A stretch of DNA of 64,000 nt. Origin: Gnetum montanum. Its lineage: Eukaryota; Streptophyta; Gnetopsida; Gnetales; Gnetaceae. The DNA is taken from NCBI GenBank assembly GCA_015680685.1, contig MNCI01006163.1, positions 39,700-103,699 of the forward strand. The letters run 5' to 3'. This document shows positions 1 through 9,169 of the stretch, one piece after another (within the stretch, counting starts at the first letter, position 1; each line of letters begins with the position of its first letter). The translations under genes and the position numbers were made by a program. The notes beneath the pieces were generated by a model. The model had not been told where the DNA came from, did no database searches, and saw only the letters and a program-made list of their open reading frames with translations.

Positions 1-600
1 GGTAGAAGATATCGTGACCACCGTTGTGTGGGTGGTCCTATCCTATTGACTTCTTGGTTATTTGTATTGAGAATTGCAAGGGGAATTTTTCAATCATAAT
101 GGGAAGAGCCTAGCTTACCACAGTGGATGCACGATTGGGAATCTAAGATCTTTCCCTTGAAATTTTAAAATAAAATCCTTTTGGGAAGATTGAGAAGAAG
201 TGTGTTCCATGCATCACATACAGTGACTCAGGGTGCAACTATGTGCAACAACTTTGGTTTGCTAAGCAGACATCCATTCAAGCATGCAGTTAGTATGCCG
301 AAGTATCACAAGTTCAACGATGCCTGTACATAGCAGCCATGAATCAAGAAGGCATCTAGTGGCTGACTGCTGACTCTAATAGCAGCACTTTCTACATGGA
401 ACCAGCTGAGGGCCTTGTATGTGCCTATATGGAAAGCATGGATGAATTGGAAAAGGTCCATCAACAAGTCTCCAATGTTGATGACAATGATGATTGGGGA
501 AAGCTACAGATCCCTGAAAGTTTTAAACAAGAGCCTCTGGAACTGAAATCCTTATTAGGCTGGAATATGCATTCTTGCAAAATGGAAAGCCAATAATTAT
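1..600 (+). pseudogene. R1 retropepsin C-terminal half and linker to RT
   Basis: The translation contains FSIIMGRAWLTTVDA-like text, the second conserved block of retroviral-type aspartic proteases (usually I-x-G-R-x-x-L), then DLSLEI and a CNYVQQLW-like stretch found again in the R2 proteases. Residues from about 396 on (MEPAEGLVCAYMESMDEL, then FKQEPLELK) match the linker that precedes RT in R2. The catalytic DSG half lies before the window. Several in-frame stops are present. Confidence 0.7.
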
Positions 601-759
601 CAATGCCACTCTTGCTCCTAAATAGAAGAATAAATTGCTAAAGATGATGAATAAATGGGTGGCTACTTTTGCATGGTCATACCTTGAACTAATAGGAGTT
701 GATCCTAGGGTATGCCAATATCATATCTATATCGACTCCTCCATGAAGCCATGATGACA

Positions 760-3360
760 ACCACAAAGACGGTTGAACACCAAACTGAAGCACGTTATCA
801 AGGATGAAATTGAACAATTGTTGAAAGCAGGGTTCATCTATTCCATTGCAGATAGTGAGTGGGTCAGCCCACCTATTATTGTGCCAAAGAAGGATGAAAA
901 ATGGAGGGTCTATATAGATTTTTGCCTACTAAACATGGCAACCTTCAAGGATCACTTCCCACTTTCGTTTGTGGATCAAGTGATGGATACCATTACGGGG
1001 CATTGTTACGATAGCTTTTTGGATGGTTATAGTGGCTATAACCAAATCCAAATCGCACCCAAAGACCAAGCCAAGAAAACATTTACAAGTCCCTAGGGAA
1101 CTTTCGCATATAAGAAGATGCCCTCTGGCCTATGCAATGCACCTGTAACTTTCCAATGCCTTGTCCTTAGCATCTTTCAGCAATAGATTGACAATGGGGT
1201 AGAAGTCTTCATGGATGATTTCTCTACCTATGGAGCAACATTTGAACAAGCCTTGGATCGCCTTGAGCAAGTTTTAAAAAGATGTGTGGAAACTAATTTA
1301 TGACTCAACTGGCAAAAGAGCCACTTGATAGTCCAAGAGGGCATTGTTTTGGGGCACCACATTTCACAAGCAGGAATTGGTGTAGATCCTAAAAAAATCA
1401 GAATCATCCAAGGAATCACTAGTTAACCAAGTACTGTAAAAGATGTTCAATCATTCCTTGGCCACATTGGTTATTACTGACACTTCATCAAGAATTTCTC
1501 GAAGATTGCCAAGCCATTAGTGGAACTCACAAAGAAAGACGTCCCTTTTTTTGGACTAGGGAATGCGAATATACATTCCAAACACTCAAATAGAAACTCA
1601 TAGAAACTCCAATTCTACGGGCACCCGATTGGTCCAGACCTTTTCATATCATGAAAAATGTATCTAATTATGCTTTCGGAGCCATGCTTACATAGTTGGC
1701 TGACCAAAGACATCCATCTTATCTCCACCATGCAAGCTGAAGCATTCTGGGTGATCAACTCAACTACACCATCACCGAAAAGGAATTAATGGCAGTGGTG
1801 TCCACCTTGGAAAAATTTCGACACTATGTGCTTAGGTACAAGGTGTTTGTACATACTGACCATAGTGCCATTTGGTTCTTGATGAAAAAACCAATGGTGA
1901 GTACCCATATCATATGGTGGCTTGTGATCCTTAAGGAATTTGACCTTACCATGGTAGATAGGAAGGAAACTAAGAATGTGGTTGCTGATCACTTATCTTG
2001 GTTACAATGGGATGGTGTAGAAGAGGAGGAGCCACTCTTCGATCAATTTCCAGACAAACTCCTCTTCACTAGAATAATCAATAAGGAGATGCCCACAGGA
2101 TCAACTTGGTTCAATGAAATTCTCACATATCTCTCAACACATGAATTACCAAAAGAGTGGGATCATTGGAAGAAGCAGCAGTTTCTTCACAAGGCCAAGC
2201 ACTTCATGGAAATCAATGGACACCTTTACAAGGTGTGTGCAAATGGGTTGGTTCAATGGTGTGTCCCTAATGTGGATACACTACACATCCTCTAGGATGC
2301 TCATGAGGGCCCTTGTAGGGGCCACTATGCTAGACGACACACAGCCATTAAGATCCTATTTGCAGGATATTACTGGCCCACACTCTTCAGAGATGTGTAA
2401 TGGTTTGCTCGCTCTTGTGAACGATGTTAGAGAGATGGTGGGATGACCACACGAATGGAGGGACCCCAATAGTGGATCCAGCCACTAGAAGCCTTCGATA
2501 TTTAGGGCATCGAATTCATGGGTCCCATCACATCCATGTCCAATGGGAAGGTGTACATCATCATCACTATAGACTACTATACTAAGTGGGCAGATGTGGC
2601 AGCTGTCACTGACTGTTCCTCAAACACAGCCGCATAGTTTGTCCAATAGAAAATCGTGAATAGGTTTGGGGTGCCACATGCACTCATTTCAAACAATAGA
2701 ACTCATTTCACGGGCACTAATTTTTGTAAACTCATGCAACACTTAGGGGTTGAACATAAATTTACAACACCATATCACCCCCCAAGCCAATGGGTAAGCT
2801 GAAGTCACCAATAGGAAGATTACCAAAATCCTAACTAGGACCATTAGCAAATATAGGAGGGATTGGAGCACAAAACTTAACGATGCCCTTTGGGCCTATC
2901 GCTCCACATGGAAACTTCCTATAGGCTACTCTCCTTATGAGTTAGTGTACGGGAAACTACCGAAACTTCCAGTTTAGGCAAAACTCTGAACACTATCTAT
3001 CGCCAGTGACTTGGGTCTTGACTTATCACTAGCACAATGAGAACGACTCATCAACTTGAATGTGCTAGATGAGAATTGACTAGTAGCCCTATCATCAAAT
3101 GAGATACACAAGGCCTATAATAAAAAATATCATGATCTTAGGATTCAAAAGGTAACATTTCAATGAGGAGATAAGGTACTCTACTGGAACCCCACACATG
3201 TACTGCAATGTACTAAGTTTCAAACACTATGGGAGGCACCTTATATTGTTTCCGAAACCTTTCCATCCAGGGCCTTACTTATACACAGAACTAAGGATCC
3301 CACAAAAACACAGTTAGTTAATATGTAACAATTAAAACCCTTCCACAAGCTCCAACGAAC
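760..3360 (+). pseudogene. R1 pol: reverse transcriptase, RNase H, integrase
   Basis: RT runs from about 773 (KDEIEQLLKAGFIY, VPKKDEKWRVYIDF, SGYNQI) to about 1500; the catalytic box reads FMDD at 1208-1219. A connecting SFLGHIGYY lies near 1450. RNase H follows at about 1615-1990 (FRHYVLRYKVFVHTDHS, then VADHLSWL). Integrase shows a zinc-binding start (GHYARRHT ... C-x-x-C, about 2310-2450), the core (GIEFMGPI, DYYTKWAD, HALISNNRTHF, about 2500-2830) and a C-terminal part to about 3330. Stops replace mainly Trp, Gln and Arg codons. An ordinary dead Ty3/gypsy polyprotein of the Athila/Tat side. Confidence 0.88.
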
Positions 3361-3588
3361 TAGTGCCACTACCCTCTCATCACACAACCAACCCCGTTCC
3401 ATTTTTCGGATCTCCTCCTCTCAACTTAGTCATGGGGGAAATCACCTTACATGCTAACCAATTCTACTGGCTTCTCAATTGTTTTTCCAAGTTTTTTTTT
3501 ACACCTTTTTGTTTTATAACATTGTTTGTATGTTTTCCATTCTTGCTTACTTTTTATTTCTTTATTTACTTATCTATTTATATATATA

Positions 3589-3589
3589 N
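3589..3589. other. Single-N assembly gap in a TA/TATG microsatellite
   Basis: The N lies between a (TA)n run and repeated TATG units; repeat length is unreliable here. Confidence 0.9.
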
Positions 3590-4075
3590 TATATGTATGT
3601 ATGTATGTATGTGCTTATCTTTCAGTTGTTTTATACTTTTCATTAATTAGTTGTCTTATTGTCATAGGATGTACTGGTATGGTTATTTCTCTTTGCGATG
3701 GGCTGCATGATATAGTCCACCTATTATATCTAGCCCCTACCTTTGCATTGTTGTTCTAGGAAGTTACGTGATACTTTCATTTCATGTAACAGGCAGTGAG
3801 TTCACGTCATCCACCCATCCATCCACTCCATGGTTTTCCTTATTTTGGAAACATGCAATCCCTTTCAATTAAAAATAACTTTAATTAATTCATGACTTGC
3901 GTAGTTTCTAGACTTGAGAAGGATCCAACGGTTTGAACAGGTTGTGACTTCAAAGGGAATGCAACATTCTTTGTACTTTTCTATTCCCTTGCATGCGAGC
4001 ATGTGTCCTCATAGACTTCTTACCACTCCATATCCTCTCCTAATTGGAAGTTACATGGTAATTTGTCCTTGCATG

Positions 4076-4118
4076 GTGTGGTCCTCATTAAAAAAAATGA
4101 TGAGGATTCAAAGCACAC
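4076..4118 (+). promoter_or_regulatory. Hairpin 1 of a tandem pair
   Basis: Outer arms GTGTG/CACAC and an inner 7-bp stem, TCCTCAT (4082-4088) with ATGAGGA (4100-4106), enclose an A-rich loop. A second, similar hairpin follows 85 bases downstream with a changed but still paired stem. The function is not known; a structured RNA in the element transcript is an inference. Confidence 0.5.
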
Positions 4119-4160
4119 CCCTTAGCCAAATGCATGTGAAAATGCATGGGTCTTTACATG

Positions 4161-4210
4161 GTGTGGTTCCCATAGAAAAAAAAACAAACATATGGGAATT
4201 CAAAGCACAC
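4161..4210 (+). promoter_or_regulatory. Hairpin 2 of a tandem pair
   Basis: Same outer arms GTGTG/CACAC and an inner stem TTCCCAT (4167-4173) with ATGGGAA (4192-4198), again with an A-rich loop. Relative to hairpin 1, two base pairs differ and both are compensated (C-G to T-A, T-A to C-G). Confidence 0.5.
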
Positions 4211-4669
4211 CCCTTAGACCACCTTTAATAGGCTACTAGCACTAGTTATGGGACTTGCTTTGTCCCCTCTAACTCAACCCCTTTTCACTTCCTCTAGCTC
4301 ACTCATGTTGGAGTGGTGGTTGTTTGTGGAAGCATTCTTGTGCCCCAAGGGGATGGACTAGTCTTCGAATGTTGATGCGATGTCACTAAACATGGTTGGT
4401 TTTGGGTCTGGACTAAGAATGAATCCTACCGAATCACTTAATTACACACTTCACAAGGGATTTCATGTGACCAACATTAGGAATTCCATTTCACTCTCTC
4501 TTCTCTTCATCATTTTCTTTCCATTATTCACCTCATTTTTGGTTCTATGTCTTGAATGTCTATCGTGTTCTACTAGAACTTCTAATTCTTCGACTGGTTC
4601 TCATGGATTTGGATATTAACTCATGGTCACCATTAATTAACTACGGGGCCCACAGACTCTTGTGTTGAT

Positions 4670-4726
4670 GATATGCAAGGGCTACTGAGGCTACCACCTG
4701 CTATGGGGAGGACCCACTTGCATATC
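4670..4726 (+). promoter_or_regulatory. 57-nt conserved stem-loop, R1 copy
   Basis: Arms GATATGCAA (4670-4678) and TTGCATATC (4718-4726) pair perfectly over 9 bp; AAGGGC follows the left arm and CCCAC precedes the right. The R3 (37669-37725) and R6 (42413-42469, minus) counterparts are also exactly 57 nt and align without gaps. Stem differences are mostly compensated. Confidence 0.6.
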
Positions 4727-5491
4727 CTTTGGTTTCATTAGTTAATCTCCTATCCCCTTGATATGGTTGGTTGATCATTTTTGTGCTAACCATCACATAG
4801 TCCCTCATCCGCAAAGTTCCATACTATGATATCCTCCTCATTTTGACTCTTCTTCTAGTTACAATCTTCCTTCCTCTTTCACTCACACTGTTCTTTGGTC
4901 TCTTCGACCTTGAATCACCCCCATGTTGTGCTCCAATTTACAACTTTGTACTTTTTCTTTAATGGTCAATGCAGGTCAACATTCATAGCCTAGTTGCATC
5001 CACTAGGCCCTGTATACACGTCCCCTTGCATTTGCGCAGTGCCTTCAATGCATGGAAAAAATACTATATATACCCCCGTTGCGCCTTTGGAATTTGTCCA
5101 CTTTTTCACAATGCTAGGGGAGTTTTTCCATTTTTCTTCATCCTGTCTTCTTTCCACGCACCTACTTTTTCCGCGTGTCCTAATCTACCCATCCTTTCCC
5201 TCTTTCACAACCAAAGGTATGCTCTTCATCATGGGGAGGGGGGGTGAGGTCTATAATTATTATAATTATCAAAGACTTAACACCTCTTAGGGGAAAAACA
5301 AGAAAAAACAAAAACAACACTATAAATTACAACTCATGTATTATTGTTTTTTCTAACCCCTCAACTACACTCTAGGGAACCTAATACGATGCACATGCCA
5401 TTGTCATAGCTTGGTCAAAATGAGAAGGTGTATGATTGCCATTTTGAGTAATTTATACACATTTTAATTCATGGTTATGCTATGACTACAG

Positions 5492-8324
5492 ATGGTACCC
5501 AAACCGAGGCATCCAAGGGGAGAAGGACCATCCCAACCAAGGGACAAGTGACCGAGAATGGGAAGAGGATAAGGCACACAACCTCCAGAGCACGCAGAGG
5601 GCTCACACACAACTGGCCCCCTCCACGAAGGACCTGACTTGGAATCTATTCGTTAGATTCCTAAAAAGGACATACCCAACGAACAATCATGAAGGGATGA
5701 GACTCCAGTGGTAGCACCACGGCTTGAGGTCACCCTAACCCAAGCTAGTATTGATGCTATTAAGCCAAGGGAGCTACAAGAAATGATTCTTCAAGAGTTG
5801 AACTTCGACCCGTTTCTAGAAAATGCACCAGAACAGGTCAAAACCCAATTGCAAAATTCTCCTATGTGGCCAATCATCACATCCAGTGGTGAATGGTACT
5901 TAGGAGAAACTTACCTCTTCTGGACGAATCGACAACCGGGGTCCAGAGTAACAATCAAAAACATTCATATCTCTGACTCTGCTGAAGTAACACAAGCTCT
6001 GGGATTGCCAAAGACCGGAGCTAACATGGTAGAGATTCCCAAACAAGTAGACCTCGAGGTAAAAGGGGAGTGGATCAGGCAGTGTTATGGGGTAGACTGC
6101 AAGGATTTTGACACCCTAACTACCGCAAAGAGGGTTTATTCAAAAATCATGTCTTTCCATTTGAATCCAACAGTAAGACCTAGCAAGATCACTACCTTCT
6201 CTACTCGTGCATGTGTCGCTCTAAGCGAAAAGTTCCCCATCAACCTTCCATAGTTGCTTTTCCTATAGATTAAGAAGAGATTTGCTAAAAATGAATATGG
6301 AAGGCAAGCTCTACCCTTTCTCTGCCTAATTTGAAAATTGTGCAAATGGGCAAGGATAGCACAATACGCCAATGACACACTTCATCATGCCCCAATTACC
6401 TTGTGGTCAGAGATGATGAAGGACAAGAATCTGGCCACAATACAACTCAGGAAAGAGCAGCAACCACCTCCACCACCTATGCAAACAACAAGGTCAGGCT
6501 CACAGACAATCATAGAACACATACATAAGATCTGACAATCGCTTTTCAGCCAATAAGAGTGATCAACAGGAACTAGTGGAGGAGAAGAACCTTCAGTCTA
6601 TCGCCTTGCAATGAGCCATCTTGAACAAGTGGCTCGATAGGTGAGTCTACTAGAGAGAGCAAGGTTGATTTTTTCTATCACCCAAATGCAAGTGCCTACT
6701 AGAATTGATCCCAGTGACTGAGAAGTAACAGTGTCCACCCAACAATTATTTCCTAAAATTTCAAAAAATGCCACTACTTTTTTGGTGTGCTTGGAGGATG
6801 GAAAGGAGGCAACTATCTTGGTAATGCAACACCAGGGACAAGGAGTTGCAGCTGATGTGGTTGCTAACACAATTGCTACGACCCTCAATGCACCTACGAT
6901 GCATGTACCAGATGTACACAGACTTGGAGATGTATAGACATCGGCAGGAACTTCACGTAGCAAAATCAACGTAGCCCAACATGAAGAGTTTTTGGACCAA
7001 CTAGTGAGAATTAAGCAACCACTTCCAAATGTCTTTGATCTTCCAAACAACATTACTGTGACCCAGTTGAAGCTACTCTCAGCAAGGGGCAAGTGCGTCA
7101 TTTTGGAGGGGCAATTTGAAGTGGTTCAAGTGGATCATCAATGCTTGGCAGTGGAAGTTTCCTAACTAAGGGTAAAACTTGTTGATCTAGCTCTCCTCAA
7201 CCGTGAGCTCACTAGGGATGAAGCTTTTCAACAGCTTCAAACCAAACTTCAGACGGTTGAGGGTGAGCGAGAGTTGGCAATCTTTAACAAGTCCTTAACA
7301 GATGCCCATGCTTACCATCTAAACAAGGACTTGGCATAGGTTCGTCAGGAGAATGTTAGGCTGACCGTAGAAGTTCATCACATGTGCAATGTTGGTTTTG
7401 AGAATCAACACATGAAAGACTTCATCCATCAATAGCAGGAGGAGCTAGCCAGGGTAAACAATGATGTGAGGAGATTGGCAACCAAAAATCATAATATATC
7501 TATGGAAAAAATAAGCAATTGAAATTGCTACTTGGAAAAATGAGTCCCTTAAGTTTAAATAAGTTAAAAATCACTATAGGGACCAAGTGGGATTGCAAAA
7601 TGAAGTAAATGAAAAAGAGATTCAAGTCACAAAGGCTAAAATGAACCAAGCACTCTAGTAGCTCTGGGAAGGAGGCGAGGTGTGGCAGCCCATCTTCGAT
7701 GAATTAAATGCCTACAACCAGGCTGAGATCCATCTCAAAGAGCTACAAATTGAAGAAATGACAAAATACATGGAGTTAGCCAATCTCCGTTATGCAAACC
7801 TGGCTATGCTAACAGTTGGAAGGCTGTGGTCTAACCTAGAAAAGCAAGTGGCCACCTCGTATTCTTTATACAAGGGCGAGTTCCAAACACATAAAGAGAC
7901 AAAACAAAAGTTAGAAACAATAAATGCGAAACTCGAAGTTCTCAACACCTGTTTTGAAGGACAACGTGCGGTTGCAGAGAACTTGGCCTGAAGAATGAAT
8001 GACTACCGGTAGTTGCAAACATTAATCCAAGCGTTCAATATTGAACGAAAATAATTCGCTACTTGGTTTTTCAATTTGAAGGAACTCTTTCCTACACTTC
8101 CATGTCCTTGGGATGTTCCTATTCTAGCACACATTGGTAAAGCTACCTAGACAGTGAACGATCCTAGAAGCAAAGAAGATAAAATGAGGGCATTGTTGGA
8201 GGATTTTCGATTACCTCCAAAAGTTACAGTTGCTGTAGGGAAACTATCATCAATTCCACAATTGCCACATGCACCAAAAGCTAGTGAAGGCCCCTCAGAA
8301 CCAACATCACCAGGGACGGTGTGA
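5492..8324 (+). pseudogene. R1 ORF3: third protein, plant-transposon-domain-like part plus coiled coil
   Basis: The start at 5492 directly follows an acceptor-like CAG and opens MVPKPRHPRGEGPSQP, like the R6 copy (MPPKRGKQGGPSQG). About 5708-6440 is the best-kept part (181 codons open); blocks such as EVTQALGL and, after a stop, ALPFLCLI-x-KLCKWA resemble the 'putative plant transposon protein' family (Pfam PF20167) - a resemblance from memory. About 7060-7990 is Leu/Glu/Gln/Lys-rich and probably a coiled coil. The last part holds LPCPWDV, VNDPRSKEDKMRALL and ends PTSPGTV-stop. Position equals the env-like gene of Athila, but I see no envelope features. Several stops break the frame. Confidence 0.65.
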
Positions 8325-8563
8325 CCTTCTCCAGCAACTTTAGCATTTTTCGACAAGGTGGAGAATTCATTACTGTTAGGGTATTCAATTTTATCTCTGA
8401 ACACCACAATTTTGTAATTTATTTTTTTCGTACACCCGGGCACTTGGTATGTCAATAGAGTCAGTGTTTATGTAGATATGTTTCATCATGTGTGGTGTAA
8501 TAACTTCATACCTTCCAAATTGTAATAACCTTGAGGACGATTTTCCACACAATTGTGGGGCTA
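8325..8563 (+). other. R1 3' untranslated stretch and polypurine tract
   Basis: About 240 bases without a credible gene. It ends CTTGAGGACGATTTTCC and then AATTGTGGGGCTA (8551-8563), which match the sequence before the LTRs of R3, R6 and R7; the G-run is the likely polypurine tract for plus-strand priming. Confidence 0.6.
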
Positions 8564-9169
8564 TCATGAAGTGTTCAATCAATATGTTGACTGGGCCATG
8601 TTAACGAAGCCTTGTTAACATGGCCATAGTGATGTGATCCCGTCGACGTATCTGTCCATGTGTTGACGCAACCTCATTAACGCAGAGTCTGTCTCTAGCT
8701 ATAAATATGTGTGCACTCATTGCATTTATGGCATCTTTTGGAGTAGTTGCAGTGAAACTCTTGCAGTTTGTTCCCGTAAGAGTTAGAATATTTTCCAAGT
8801 TCTCGTAGTAGATGTGAGAAAGGTGTATGGATCTTTATTCGAGCGCTAATGTACCTAATCCAATTGGCGTGACCGGTAATAAAGACGAGCTTTTTGAGCA
8901 TTCCTTGCAGCATTTGGATTTANCGTGAATGCCCATGATTCATATGGTTGGGCGTAGGGGTACCTCACCACTCATCATTTACCTCAATCTCACTTAACCA
9001 TCACTTTAGAATATCACAAGTGAGTTTGGGAAGACAACGACCATTCTAACTAAGGTTTTGCTGGCTCGAGTTCGATCTATGCAAGTGCTTGCAGTTTGCG
9101 AAATTCGACCGAGTTACGCGTGAACCCTTGTGATTCGTATGGTTGGGCGGAGATGTACCTTGCCGCTCA
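8564..9169 (+). repeat. R1 3' LTR, rearranged at an assembly gap
   Basis: Begins right after the polypurine tract. It holds a perfect 12-bp inverted repeat (8594-8625), a TATA box TATAAATA at 8700-8707 and AATAAAGACGA near 8878 (possible polyadenylation signal). The family's U5 end (CGTATGGTTGGGCG ... CCGCTCATTA) is at 9130-9169. A second U5-end piece (8924-8977, ending CCACTCATCA) lies directly after the N at 8923, out of the order seen in related LTRs, so the middle is probably mis-assembled. Confidence 0.65.
8923..8923. other. Single-N assembly gap inside the R1 LTR
   Basis: The sequence after the N is the terminal end of the LTR, followed by upstream U5 sequence, an order not found in the other LTRs of the family. 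Confidence 0.8.

Larger units (their letters stand above)
3361..5491 (+). other. R1 long spacer between integrase and ORF3
   Basis: No long frame is convincing here. The stretch begins with a G-run (CATGGGGGAAATCACC near 3431) that recurs after the gag-pol part of R3 and R6, then a T-rich tract and a TA/TATG microsatellite broken by an N. It holds two tandem hairpins (4076-4118, 4161-4210) and the shared 57-nt stem-loop (4670-4726). A TATA-like ACTATATATACC lies near 5066-5077. The stretch ends in a CAG directly before the ORF3 start. Confidence 0.65.
1..9169 (+). mobile_element. R1: Ty3/gypsy LTR element (Athila/Tat-like), 5' end outside the window
   Basis: In order I read a protease end, RT, RNase H, integrase, a long spacer, ORF3, a polypurine tract and a 3' LTR, all on the plus strand. 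This order (third frame between pol and the 3' LTR after a long non-coding stretch) is that of Athila/Tat-type elements, and RT motifs such as KDHFPLSFVDQ and FLDGYSGYNQI agree. All frames carry stops, so the copy is dead. The right end abuts the integrase of R2 on the opposite strand, so R1 probably inserted into R2; its 5' half and the rest of R2 would lie left of the window. Confidence 0.85.

Noticed and set aside
3363-3759. Two overlapping plus frames rich in Phe, Leu and Tyr
   Set aside because: They translate a T-rich tract and a TA/TATG microsatellite with an N.
6598-7101. 167-codon open frame on minus
   Set aside because: It lies antisense to R1 ORF3, whose domains are read on plus; no recognisable motif.
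5492-8324. Retroviral-type envelope gene
   Set aside because: The position fits an env-like gene, but I find no signal peptide, fusion or membrane-anchor pattern; coiled coil and a different C-terminal block instead.
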